From assembly GCA_017475005.1 (NCBI GenBank), contig JAFVGI010000035.1, forward strand, positions 1 through 51,170: a stretch of 51,170 bases of DNA, written 5' to 3'. This document shows, piece by piece, positions 42,762-51,145 of the stretch. Position numbers and translations under genes: made by a program. Under the pieces are notes generated by a model. That model was not told the DNA's origin. It saw only the letters and a program-made list of their open reading frames with translations, and did not search any database. Origin of the DNA: Prevotella sp. GTDB taxonomy: Bacteria; Bacteroidota; Bacteroidia; Bacteroidales; Bacteroidaceae. Within the stretch, counting starts at the first letter, position 1. Every line of letters begins with the position of its first letter.

Positions 42762-43940
42762 TTATTTCTTCTGTTGCTGTTGTTTGTTGTTTCGTGGACG
42801 AGGCATGAATGGGTTGTTGTTGCTATTGTTGTCTGCTGCAACCTCTTCACCACTCATCTTGAACTCAGTAATAATCTTCTGACCTGGTTTCAGACCTCCT
42901 ACTATCTCTGTCATAATACCATTGCTGATGCCTATCTGTACAGGATATGCCCGGAAAGTATTACCGTCAAGAACCCAAACCTTATGCTCTCCCTTACAAT
43001 CCTTGATGGTCTGATCTTCTGTAAGCATCTTCTCATTAGGAGTAAACTTCAGGGCTTTCGTAGGAACTGTTACAATATTGTTCTTTTCCTTTGTATAGAT
43101 AGTAACATTTGCTGTAAGACCTGGCTTGAGTTTGAGGTCTGCATTAGGAGCAGAGATAACTACTTCGTAGGTTACGACATTTGACTCTGTCGTAGCCTCA
43201 AGGCGCACCTGTGTAACAGTACCGTTAAAGGTGTCGTCTGGGAAGGCATCTACAGTGAACGCCACACGCTCTCCTTCATGCACCTCACCTATGTCTGCCT
43301 CATCAATATTTGCTATAACTCGCATATTGGTAAGGTCTTGTGCAATCTTGAAGAGTTCCGGAGTATTGAATGATGCAGCAACTGTCTGTCCCTCTTCTAC
43401 GGATTTGGATATCACAATACCATCAATTGGTGCAGTAATAGTAGCATATCCGAGGTTTGTCTCAGCCTTCTTTACATTTTGTGTAGAAGTGAGGACCTGC
43501 TGCTCTGCCTGCTGATAAGACAAGCGTGCCTTCTCAAAGTCATCAGCACTGATAAGACCTTTGTCAAACAGTTGATGCTGACGATTGAAGTTTGCTCTTT
43601 GGTAGGCCAGATTGCTCTGCTGAGATGAGAGATTAGCTCGTGCAGAAGCAAGCTCTGACATAAGATTTGTCTTGTCGAGTTCTGCTATTACCTGTCCTTT
43701 CTTTACTATGCTGTTGTAGTCAACATAAAGGTGGGAAACGATACCACTAACCTGTGTACCGACAGTAACGCTTGTAACTGCTTCGATAGTACCTGTGGCT
43801 GTAACACTAGTGCGAACATCGCCTACCTCAACAGGAACTGTAACATAAGAAACTTCTGCTTCTTTTTCACCACCTAGTGCAAAAAATAATGCAATGGCAA
43901 CTATCGCTACCACTACCAAACCTATAATCTTCTTATTCAT
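42762..43940 (-). CDS. MacA-like periplasmic membrane-fusion protein
   Basis: A 392-residue adaptor with one N-terminal membrane segment (residues 5-23), then the two lipoyl half-motifs (SVTVGTQVSGIVSHLYVD and ATITAPIDGIVISK), a helical hairpin between them (about 90-160) and beta-barrel domains. It ends in an Asn/Gln/Lys-rich tail. It links the inner-membrane ABC pump to the outer-membrane channel. Its ATG overlaps the stop of the TolC-type gene by 4 bp (ATGA). Confidence 0.94.
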   Translation of the reverse strand: MNKKIIGLVVVAIVAIALFFALGGEKEAEVSYVTVPVEVGDVRTSVTATGTIEAVTSVTVGTQVSGIVSHLYVDYNSIVKKGQVIAELDKTNLMSELASARANLSSQQSNLAYQRANFNRQHQLFDKGLISADDFEKARLSYQQAEQQVLTSTQNVKKAETNLGYATITAPIDGIVISKSVEEGQTVAASFNTPELFKIAQDLTNMRVIANIDEADIGEVHEGERVAFTVDAFPDDTFNGTVTQVRLEATTESNVVTYEVVISAPNADLKLKPGLTANVTIYTKEKNNIVTVPTKALKFTPNEKMLTEDQTIKDCKGEHKVWVLDGNTFRAYPVQIGISNGIMTEIVGGLKPGQKIITEFKMSGEEVAADNNSNNNPFMPRPRNNKQQQQKK

Positions 43941-45256
43941 CTTTTGTAAAATTCTAACATCTTAATGCAAAATATCGTTGTGAATTTTGCTTCTAATTCT
44001 GCTTGCTGAGCAGAAAGCAGACGCATCTTGCCTTCTTGCAACTCAACAATATTCTTCAGTCCTACCTGAAACTGTTCTGACAGCAGGTCATAAGACTCTT
44101 GTGCACTTTCGGTACTAGCCTTTGCAGACTTGTATTGCTGCTGGTTGTTGTATGCCTGAATCCAGAAGTCGCTGATAGTGCTGTAAAGTGTTGTCTCCTT
44201 ATCGCGAATATCAAGCAAGGCCTGCTGTTTCTGAATAGCTGCCTTATTGATAGCTGTCCTTGCTTCTCTTCTGTCCAGAATCGGAACATTGATGCTAAAG
44301 CCGCCGCCAAGATTGAAACCATTCTTAATCTGTGTGCCCCAAGCATTGTTGCTTTGAGAAGAATTGTTGGTTGTGGCAGAAGCATTTAGGGTAACTGTCG
44401 GGAGGCGCTGTGCTGAAGCGATTCTGCGTTGGACGTCAGCAGATTCAATAGACAGGCGAGCACGTTTTATCTCAGGACGATTCTCAAGTGCTGCCTCATA
44501 AACGCTTTGTATAGAGGGTATTGGCTGTAGCGCCATCGCATCAGTAGTTTTCGTGGCTGTTACATCAAACTCCTCTTCGTCGGTAATCTGCATCAAGGCC
44601 TTCAGCTGACGCTTGAAGTTACGCACATTACTCTCGCTCTGCACCAGACCATACTCATCCTGGGCACGCTGAGAGGTAAGTTGGGAAAGGGCTGCCTTAC
44701 TCAGGCTTCCTACCCTATACATCTCCATACCACGATTCTCTGTCACCCTGGATGCCTCGAGTGTACTCTCACAAACCTTCACAGCTTCCTTTGAGTACAG
44801 AATCCTGACAAAAAGCGTAGCCAACTGTTCCTCAAGATTACGAGCCTTTACAATACTATCCTCAGCAGCTGCCTGCTCAGCAATATCATTGAGCTTTACC
44901 TGATTGTGGTTTCTGTTTCCATTCCATACTGTCCAGTTGCCACCAAGGGTGTAAGCACCATTATAACTGGTCTTCTTGGTTACTGTCTGCACCTCATTGT
45001 TCTGAACAGTCATACCTTGCTTCCAAGGCTGATAGGCTACATTCTGGTTTGTGGAAAAACTAAGGGAAGGAAACAGGGCTGCCTGAGAAGACTTCAGGGT
45101 TTCCACAGCCGTCTGGCGGGTGAGGCCCAATTTTTGCAGGGAAATATTGTTTGTCAGGCAGTAGTCAAGACATTCCTCAAATGTCCACACTCTTGCCTGA
45201 ATATTTTGGGAAAACAAAATGATTGTTCCCAGTATCGCAACAAGATATTTCGTCAT
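43937..45256 (-). CDS. TolC-family outer-membrane efflux channel
   Basis: A 439-residue protein with a signal peptide (cut near QARVWT, about residue 22) and two repeats of the OEP (outer-membrane efflux) domain: long helices with the motif LEECLDYCLTNN-like WTFEECLDYCL at 24-34 and a second half from about 245 (YEAALENRPEIKRARL). It is the first gene of the minus-strand operon TolC-MacA-ATPase-permease-DUF5686. A TAACTTTG -7 box lies 28 bases upstream. Confidence 0.93.
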   Translation of the reverse strand: MTKYLVAILGTIILFSQNIQARVWTFEECLDYCLTNNISLQKLGLTRQTAVETLKSSQAALFPSLSFSTNQNVAYQPWKQGMTVQNNEVQTVTKKTSYNGAYTLGGNWTVWNGNRNHNQVKLNDIAEQAAAEDSIVKARNLEEQLATLFVRILYSKEAVKVCESTLEASRVTENRGMEMYRVGSLSKAALSQLTSQRAQDEYGLVQSESNVRNFKRQLKALMQITDEEEFDVTATKTTDAMALQPIPSIQSVYEAALENRPEIKRARLSIESADVQRRIASAQRLPTVTLNASATTNNSSQSNNAWGTQIKNGFNLGGGFSINVPILDRREARTAINKAAIQKQQALLDIRDKETTLYSTISDFWIQAYNNQQQYKSAKASTESAQESYDLLSEQFQVGLKNIVELQEGKMRLLSAQQAELEAKFTTIFCIKMLEFYKR

Positions 45257-45284
45257 TTTTAATATAGAATATTAATTTCGGGCA

Positions 45285-45292
45285 CAAAGTTA
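45285..45292 (-). promoter_or_regulatory. -7 box of the efflux operon
   Basis: TAACTTTG on the minus strand, 28 bases before the TolC-type start; no TTTG at the standard distance, so an activator may be used. Confidence 0.6.
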
Positions 45293-45392
45293 CATTATTT
45301 TTTTCAAATATAAAACTTTTTGACACACAAAACGTTTTATTTTACATATTTTTCACTACAAATTTTTCTCCAAACCGCGTTTGAAAATTATT

Positions 45393-45510
45393 TCCTCCGA
45401 GGAGAATTTTATGTTTCAGCCCCTGAAACACCTGTACAAGGTCTGTAAACATGTGTCCAAGGCCCTTGGACACATGTTCAAGGCCCTTGAATATAAATTC
45501 TCTCGAGGGG
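45393..45510. repeat. Array of consecutive palindromes in a divergent spacer
   Basis: In order: TGTTTCAG-CCC-CTGAAACA (45413-45431); ACCT-GTACA-AGGT-like (45431-45443, imperfect); arms of 15 bases around one base (45449-45479, core CATGTGTCCAAGG and its complement); TTCAAGG-C-CCTTGAA (45478-45492). They are enclosed by imperfect outer arms near 45400-45413 and 45492-45505. The spacer 45257-45574 holds no gene, only this array and two divergent promoters. Confidence 0.9.
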
Positions 45511-45532
45511 AAAAATATTTTTCTTCATAGTT

Positions 45533-45566
45533 TTGACATATTTTTAAAATATAATTTGTATCTTTG
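45533..45566 (+). promoter_or_regulatory. Promoter of the cyclo-ligase gene
   Basis: TTTG (45533-45536), a 22-base spacer and TATCTTTG (45559-45566). The ATG is only 8 bases further on. Confidence 0.75.
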
Positions 45567-45574
45567 CACAAGCT

Positions 45575-46027
45575 ATGAATAAAGAAGAACTTCGCAAATA
45601 CATTTTTGAACAGACAAAGGGGCACTCCACACAAGAACTGGAGGATGCTTCACGCACAATATGCGAAAAGTTGATGGAGCACGAGAAAATCAAGAAGGCA
45701 GAGACAATTGTGCTCTTCTGGTCAATGAAAAATGAAGTCAAAACTCATGACCTCATCCCAAGACTTGTGCGCGATAAAAATGTCATCATCATAACACAAT
45801 CTGCTGACACAAAACCTGTTGTTCCTCCTTCGGATGCTGTCATCATTGTGCCAGGAATTGCCTTCGATAACAGAGGGTACCGACTGGGCAGAGGAAAGGG
45901 GTATTATGACCGATATTTATCAAAATTAGAAGAAAACTATAAAATTGGTATCTGTTTTCCTTGGCAAATGATAGAAAAAGTGCCAACAGATAGCCATGAT
46001 GTGTGCGTTAACGAGGTTATTTGCTGA
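45575..46027 (+). CDS. 5-formyltetrahydrofolate cyclo-ligase, shortened
   Basis: A 150-residue enzyme of folate one-carbon metabolism that turns 5-formyl-THF into 5,10-methenyl-THF using ATP. The C-terminal signature PGIAFDNRGYRLGRGKGYYDR is intact (quoted in parts: PGIAFD, RLGRGKGYYDR), as are WSMKNEVKTHDLI and CFPWQMIEKVPTD. Homologues I recall are about 175-190 residues. Here the segment between KNVIIITQ and DAVIIVPG is only about 12 residues instead of 40 or so, removing strands that help bind folate. The frame is intact, so this is an internal deletion and not a frameshift. Activity is uncertain. Confidence 0.85.
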   Translation: MNKEELRKYIFEQTKGHSTQELEDASRTICEKLMEHEKIKKAETIVLFWSMKNEVKTHDLIPRLVRDKNVIIITQSADTKPVVPPSDAVIIVPGIAFDNRGYRLGRGKGYYDRYLSKLEENYKIGICFPWQMIEKVPTDSHDVCVNEVIC

Positions 46028-46052
46028 TTTTTATCAAATTTCTTAACAAAAA

Positions 46053-46084
46053 TTTGGCGGGAAACTGAAAAATTCCTAATTTTG
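46053..46084 (+). promoter_or_regulatory. Promoter giving a leaderless RelA/SpoT mRNA
   Basis: TTTG (46053-46056), a 20-base spacer and TAATTTTG (46077-46084). The ATG at 46089 begins only 4 bases after the -7 box. Confidence 0.85.
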
Positions 46085-46088
46085 CAAA

Positions 46089-47990
46089 ATGGAACCCATC
46101 AAAATAACAGAGGAAGAGATACAGGACCGCGCCAACAAGGTTTTCTCCGCAATGGAGAAGCGATGTTCTGTAAAAGAGATGCAACTGGTGCAAAAGGCTT
46201 TCAATTTTGCACGAGAGGCACATCGTAATCAAACGCGCAAGTCTGGAGAACCCTACATTATCCACCCTATTGCTGTAGCGATGATTATCGCTAATGAAAT
46301 GCAATTGGGAGCAGCACCTGTTTGTGCAGCTTTCCTGCATGATGTAGTAGAAGACACACCATGTACTGAGGAGAAAATCAGGCAGGAATTCGGAGATGAT
46401 GTGGCCTTTCTTGTCAGTGTGGTTACAAAGAAAAAGAAGAACCAGTACGAGATGTCAAAACAGCTTGACAACTTCAAGCAGATGTTGGATTCCATGCACT
46501 ATGACATCAGAGCAATCCTCATAAAACTTGCTGACCGCCTGCATAATATGCGAACTCTGTCATCAATGGGGCCTGCAAAACAGATGAAAATCGCAGGTGA
46601 GACAGATTTCTTCTATGCTCCGCTGGCGAACAGATTGGGGCTTTATACTATTAAAATAGAACTCGAGAATCTCTCCTTCCATTATCGTTGTCCACAAGTT
46701 TACGACAGAATCCTGAAACTCATAGAAGAGGACAAGAAGCGTGACGAAAAACGCATGGCTCCATTCTACAAGAAGATGGACGAGATTCTGAAGAATAACG
46801 GAATAGCATACGAACGCGAAGTGTTATACAAACAGCCTTATAACATTTGGCGGAAAATGATACAGCAGAATATCGACTACGAACACCTGGAATGTAGGCA
46901 TTTCACCAAAATCGTTTTCAAGTCTGACATGTATATGACAGACAAGAACAGGGCTCTGAAGATATATTCTCTGTTAACTGACGTATTCAAGGAGAGACCT
47001 AATTCTGTCATAAATTACATCGACCTTCCAAAGCAAAACGGATATCAGGCTTTCCACACACAATTGCTCAGCGATTATGGAATATGGGAAGAGGTACACA
47101 TACAATCGGAGAAGATGGCAACCAAGACAAAGCTGGGATACCTCTTCGACAGCGGTGATCGAGAGATTGATATCAATATGTGGCTGGAGACATTCCGTAA
47201 AGTGCTGAAGGATGTATCAAATAACCTGGAGTACAACGAAGAAAACAAGCACTTCTTCATCGAGAGTGTTCGCACTACTCTGTATAATGATGATATACAG
47301 GTATATACTCCAAAGGGAAAAGCAATGTTGCTGCCAAAGAAATCTACAGCAATAGATTTCGCATTCGCCATCAGCAACGAAGTCGGCATGCATGCGAAAT
47401 ATGCTAAGATAAACGGACATCTGGCTTCAGTAAAAACCATTCTGAAACGTGGGGATAGCGTAGAGATAGGTGTTGACGAGAACATCACGCCACAGGAAGA
47501 CTGGAGAAATAGTGCAAAGACCTATGAAGCTCTAAGAAGTATCAATATTTATCTGGATCATCTTCCCAAGCCCAAATATTGCAGATGCAGTAGCTGTCAC
47601 CCTATACCAGGAGAAGAAGTTATCGGATTTAAAGAAAATGATGGCACCATAACAGTACACCGCAGGGATTGCACACTCGCAATAAGCCTTGTTTCACAAT
47701 TTGGTGACAATATTATAGCTGCTGATGATTTCAAAGAGAATTCTGAAACCCTATATCCAGCTTCGCTGACCTTGAAGGCTGTTGACAGAAAGCATCTCCT
47801 GAGCGACATCATAGAAACTATTTCCAACCAACTACGTCTGTCTATCCTTAGCCTTGATACAACTACCGTTGACGAGATTGTGACAACAACAATCAATTTC
47901 ACCATTCACAGCTATCAGGAACTAAGGACTATCGTGCAGAATATACAAAGCATCCCAGATGTTGACGAAGTTATCTACAATAACAAATAA
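46089..47990 (+). CDS. RelA/SpoT-family protein with intact hydrolase and degenerate synthetase
   Basis: A 633-residue (p)ppGpp enzyme of the long RSH type. The HD hydrolase site is complete: IIHP (His59), HDVVED (84-89) and KLADRLHNMRTL (Asp149, Asn153). The synthetase domain (about 235-350) keeps IWRKM (253-257) and NGYQAFHT (317-324) but departs from the family at the usual RPK-type G-loop (here YKQPYN) and at the conserved Asp and Arg of the DxxAxR-type motif (here LECRHFTK). A TGS domain (about 398-460), a Cys-rich zinc-finger-like segment (CRCSSCHPIPGEE) and a C-terminal ACT-like domain follow. Other RSH proteins of this phylum are, as I recall, about 100 residues longer. It is probably mainly a hydrolase. 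Confidence 0.88.
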   Translation: MEPIKITEEEIQDRANKVFSAMEKRCSVKEMQLVQKAFNFAREAHRNQTRKSGEPYIIHPIAVAMIIANEMQLGAAPVCAAFLHDVVEDTPCTEEKIRQEFGDDVAFLVSVVTKKKKNQYEMSKQLDNFKQMLDSMHYDIRAILIKLADRLHNMRTLSSMGPAKQMKIAGETDFFYAPLANRLGLYTIKIELENLSFHYRCPQVYDRILKLIEEDKKRDEKRMAPFYKKMDEILKNNGIAYEREVLYKQPYNIWRKMIQQNIDYEHLECRHFTKIVFKSDMYMTDKNRALKIYSLLTDVFKERPNSVINYIDLPKQNGYQAFHTQLLSDYGIWEEVHIQSEKMATKTKLGYLFDSGDREIDINMWLETFRKVLKDVSNNLEYNEENKHFFIESVRTTLYNDDIQVYTPKGKAMLLPKKSTAIDFAFAISNEVGMHAKYAKINGHLASVKTILKRGDSVEIGVDENITPQEDWRNSAKTYEALRSINIYLDHLPKPKYCRCSSCHPIPGEEVIGFKENDGTITVHRRDCTLAISLVSQFGDNIIAADDFKENSETLYPASLTLKAVDRKHLLSDIIETISNQLRLSILSLDTTTVDEIVTTTINFTIHSYQELRTIVQNIQSIPDVDEVIYNNK

Positions 47991-48079
47991 ATCAAGCCCT
48001 CTTCTGTAAACAAATGTTAAAAACAACCAGAAAAGTGAGATTTATAGCAATAAAATTTACTTGATTTGATTTTTTTTTC

Positions 48080-48087
48080 TACTTTTG
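48080..48087 (+). promoter_or_regulatory. -7 box of the ECF sigma gene
   Basis: TACTTTTG, giving a leader of about 70 bases. The only TTTG nearby is 11 bases upstream, too close for a standard -33. Confidence 0.55.
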
Positions 48088-48162
48088 TGCCGATATTAAC
48101 GTTTAAACCAAAAAATTATTGCCTATAGAAAAACATTTACTTGACTAAAAAAGTTTAAGGAA

Positions 48163-48765
48163 ATGAAAAAACTATCTCTGCTAACCGACGAAGAGTTGGC
48201 AATGGAGTATGTAAAAGGTAATAATCGTGCGTTTGACGAATTGTTAGGTCGTACGCAAACGGGAATATTCTCTTACATCATTTTTATTGTACACAACAAG
48301 GAAGTGGCAAACGACCTCTTCCAAGAGACTTTCTTGAAAGCTATCACAAAGTTAAAGGAAGGTAAGTACACCCCATCTGGTAAATTCAACGGATGGTTGA
48401 TTCGTATTGCGCACAATGCCATTATGGATTGGTATCGTCGTCAGAAGAGCCAGCATCTTATTGATACTGATGGTAGCGATATCACTATTGCCGAGATGTC
48501 TGATCAACAGATAATGGAGACATCACGCGAAGATATTATGGCAAATGCCCAGGTATTGGAGGATGTAAAGGCAATGATAGACTTCTTGCCTGAAAATCAA
48601 CGCGACATCGTAAAAATGCGCTATTACCAGAATCTCTCTTTCAAGGAAATAGCTGTTTTGACTAACTGCAGCATCAATACTTGTCTCGGACGCATGCGTT
48701 ATGCCCTGATAAATCTGAGACGACTGGCAAAGCAAAATAGCATGCAACTCCAGCTGGCACTATAA
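48163..48765 (+). CDS. RNA polymerase sigma factor, ECF subfamily
   Basis: A 200-residue sigma factor with only regions 2 and 4. Region 2 (about 20-95) has DLFQETFLKA and FNGWLIRIAHNAIMDWYRR; region 4 (about 140-190) has LPENQRDIVKMRYYQNLSFKEIA and a helix-turn-helix NCSINTCLGRMRYAL (parts quoted separately). No anti-sigma factor or SusC/SusD-type gene lies beside it, unlike many ECF genes in this phylum. It is 21 bp before the kinase-like gene, probably in one transcript. Confidence 0.94.
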   Translation: MKKLSLLTDEELAMEYVKGNNRAFDELLGRTQTGIFSYIIFIVHNKEVANDLFQETFLKAITKLKEGKYTPSGKFNGWLIRIAHNAIMDWYRRQKSQHLIDTDGSDITIAEMSDQQIMETSREDIMANAQVLEDVKAMIDFLPENQRDIVKMRYYQNLSFKEIAVLTNCSINTCLGRMRYALINLRRLAKQNSMQLQLAL

Positions 48766-48786
48766 TTCTCAGAAATAATTTAGCGC

Positions 48787-49596
48787 ATGAAACTAACTGC
48801 TGACAGCGGTAGCACTAAAACAACATGGCTTCTTAACACCAATGGTGCTGAGAAGCTATATTTCTATACACAAGGCATCAACCCTTTCCATATGGATATC
48901 GAGACAATGGAATCCATATTGGAGAAAGAACTGCTGCCACAACTACAGTCATCAGAATATCCCATTGACGATATAGAATTCTATGGCGCAGGATGTACAG
49001 TCGAGAAATCTGTAATTCTCAAAGAAATCCTGCAGAAGGTTTTTCCTTCAGCAAAATCCGTCATCGTGGGAAGCGATATGTTGGGAGCAGCAAAGGCGCT
49101 ATTCAATAACGAACCCGGAATAGCATGTATTCTCGGAACTGGTTCCAATTCTTGCTTATACGATGGCGAGAAGATAGTCGAGAACATCTCTCCTATGGGA
49201 TATATCCTGGGCGATGAAGGAAGTGGAGCCGTTATAGGTAAGACATTCCTGAATTGTCTGTATAAAGGAGCACATCGCGATTTCATAAATGTTTTCAAAT
49301 CAGAAACAGGGCTCACCCTTCCTGATATTATAAATAAGGTATATCGCGGTCCCCTACCCAACCGTTTCCTTGCTTCCCTCTGTCCTTTTATCCATAGCCA
49401 CTTGTCTGAGCAATGGATAGAAGAAATGGTAATAGAATGCTTCCGTAAGTTCTTTGAAAACAATATTAAGCATTACAATTCCAATCTTAATATCGGTTTT
49501 GTAGGAAGCGTAGCATTTTATTTTGAGAAACAGCTACGCAAGGCGGCAGAAAAAGAAAGTTCCCTCATTACCAAGATAATGAAGGAACCGCTATAG
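48787..49596 (+). CDS. N-acetylglucosamine-kinase-like protein (BadF/BadG ATPase family)
   Basis: A 269-residue ASKHA-fold protein. The phosphate-1 motif DSGSTKTTW is at residues 6-14, phosphate-2 ILGTGSNSCLYDG near 117-129, GDEGSGAVIG near 142-151 and the adenosine motif GFVGSVAF near 237-244. Bacteroidetes members act as or resemble N-acetylglucosamine or glucosamine kinases; the sugar cannot be read. Its last 12 codons contain a strong hairpin that seems to serve the convergent gene. Confidence 0.87.
   Translation: MKLTADSGSTKTTWLLNTNGAEKLYFYTQGINPFHMDIETMESILEKELLPQLQSSEYPIDDIEFYGAGCTVEKSVILKEILQKVFPSAKSVIVGSDMLGAAKALFNNEPGIACILGTGSNSCLYDGEKIVENISPMGYILGDEGSGAVIGKTFLNCLYKGAHRDFINVFKSETGLTLPDIINKVYRGPLPNRFLASLCPFIHSHLSEQWIEEMVIECFRKFFENNIKHYNSNLNIGFVGSVAFYFEKQLRKAAEKESSLITKIMKEPL
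49559..49588 (-). terminator. Terminator for the minus-strand lipoprotein, inside the kinase gene's end
   Basis: GTTCCCTCATTA (49559-49570) pairs with TAATGAAGGAAC (49577-49588), one mismatch, six-base loop. On the minus strand it is followed by TTTCTTTTT. The stop codons of the two convergent genes are only 13 bp apart, so the signal lies within coding sequence. Confidence 0.7.
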
Positions 49597-49609
49597 TAAA
49601 AGAAGTTTA

Positions 49610-50155
49610 TTATTCGTCTATGTCTTCTTCTTTTGGTGCTTGATAGGCTTCACATTTTGTGTTGCCAAGATTATCTATAGTCACCAATACGAGGTAGAAC
49701 TCCTCATTATTCTCATCCGGCGAACCAATACTTGCAACAAATTTCAGATAGTTGCCTTCCGCCTTATAGAAGTTCATCCCCAGCAATACACCACTCTCAA
49801 AGAATGACTTCGGTACTACACTCTCGAAGTTTTTCTTGCTGAATTTCTTCTCAAAGCAAACCGACTCGTCACTACGTTTGATAACGAGATTTATTGTATT
49901 ATCATAATAATCCTGATCGTGGTTCTTTACCTTTGGAAGAGAAGTATCCTGTGCACGAGTAATAACATATGTGTATTTGGAATCACTTATCCAATTAACA
50001 TTATCACTCTGGGTATTCGACGCCATCCCTATAACACCAGGACTGTGCTCTTCTACCTGATCACGTTCAACAATAATATCGTCAGAACGCTTATTGCCTC
50101 CGCAACTGACAAGAAGCAGCAGACACAATACAATTAGAGTGAATGATGTTTTCAT
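49610..50155 (-). CDS. Lipoprotein of unknown function
   Basis: A 181-residue lipoprotein: MKTSFTLIVLCLLLLVSC gives a signal with the lipobox LVSC at residues 15-18. The ATG at 50155 was chosen because it begins a clean signal peptide; an open frame to 50197 would add 14 residues. The mature part has mixed strands (YTYVITRA, INLVIKRSDESVCFEKKF) and an acidic end. I do not recognise the family. It follows the TPR gene by 49 bp and is likely co-transcribed. Confidence 0.75.
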   Translation of the reverse strand: MKTSFTLIVLCLLLLVSCGGNKRSDDIIVERDQVEEHSPGVIGMASNTQSDNVNWISDSKYTYVITRAQDTSLPKVKNHDQDYYDNTINLVIKRSDESVCFEKKFSKKNFESVVPKSFFESGVLLGMNFYKAEGNYLKFVASIGSPDENNEEFYLVLVTIDNLGNTKCEAYQAPKEEDIDE

Positions 50156-50204
50156 GCACATAACACTATATATACTATTCACACCCTTCACTCCCAAATA
50201 TTAT

Positions 50205-50897
50205 TTACTCAGAAACTCTTTCGATATACTTGTCTATATCCTGAGAAGAAACGCTGTTAACATACTTCTCCTTTACTTCCTTATAGATTTCAAGAGCCTC
50301 AGACTTCTTGTTCTGACTCTCCAGCAAACGAGCTGCAGAAATCATATAAGTAGGAGCTAGTGAGTTATTCACATTATCCTCAGCCTTAGAATCAGCCATC
50401 TCAGCAGCCTTCTTAAATGTGCTGATAGCCTTATCTACATCACCAGTATTAGCATAAGCATTTGCCAAAGCACCAGTAATAGCCGGACTAATCATCATAT
50501 CTTCACGTGCAGAGAAGTCCTCAAGGTAAGTAACTGCCTCTTTCCACTTAGCCATATTTGCATAGCACAATCCAGCATAAGCCTTAGCGAGGTTAGCAGC
50601 ATCTGTGCCACTATAGTTCTCAGCAACTGCAAGGAAACCCTCCATTGTCTTGTCACCATTCAGAGCCTTCTGGAATTCACCCTGTCCGAACAACTCCTGT
50701 GCTCTTGCCAGAGCTGTTGAAGCCTTTTCCTCACGAGGACCAGCTACCAGGTTAGAGTAAGCAGCCCAACCACCAACTACAATAATAAGAGCAGCTACAG
50801 CAATAAGTATCTGCTTACGAAACTTCAAGAAAAAAGCTTCCTGCTTGTTTAATTCCTGCTCTGCTGGAGCAGCATTTGGAATGTTTTTATTTGCCAT
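50205..50897 (-). CDS. Membrane-anchored tetratricopeptide-repeat protein (YfgM-like)
   Basis: A 230-residue protein with a charged cytoplasmic N-terminus, one membrane segment (about residues 30-50: ILIAVAALIIVVGGWAAY) and a periplasmic part with TPR-like helices (AKAYAGLCYANMAKWKEAVTY, ALANAYANTGDVDKAISTF, quoted loosely; and SEALEIYKEVKEKY). The layout is that of YfgM/TPR_21-type proteins that assist chaperones near the Sec translocon; that role is inferred. The promoter is TTTG (50964-50967), a 20-base spacer and TAATTTTG (50936-50943), and the rRNA terminator lies just upstream. Confidence 0.88.
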   Translation of the reverse strand: MANKNIPNAAPAEQELNKQEAFFLKFRKQILIAVAALIIVVGGWAAYSNLVAGPREEKASTALARAQELFGQGEFQKALNGDKTMEGFLAVAENYSGTDAANLAKAYAGLCYANMAKWKEAVTYLEDFSAREDMMISPAITGALANAYANTGDVDKAISTFKKAAEMADSKAEDNVNNSLAPTYMISAARLLESQNKKSEALEIYKEVKEKYVNSVSSQDIDKYIERVSE

Positions 50898-50935
50898 TTT
50901 TTTATCTGATGTTATTATTCTCTAAAATTGCGCTG

Positions 50936-50967
50936 CAAAATTACAAAAAAAAAATTAGAATACCAAA
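50936..50967 (-). promoter_or_regulatory. Promoter of the TPR gene
   Basis: On the minus strand TTTG, a 20-base spacer and TAATTTTG, an exact consensus, about 40 bases before the start codon and directly after the rRNA terminator. Confidence 0.85.
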
Positions 50968-50983
50968 TATTTTTATATTATAG

Positions 50984-51024
50984 CAAAAAAAAATCGTATC
51001 GAAGAAGATTATCTCCGATACGAT
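50984..51024 (-). terminator. Terminator of the rRNA operon
   Basis: On the minus strand ATCGTATCG and CGATACGAT form a perfect 9-bp stem followed by ten T residues. It lies 8 bases after the 5S gene. Confidence 0.93.
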
Positions 51025-51031
51025 ATATAAA

Positions 51032-51145
<114 letters not shown>

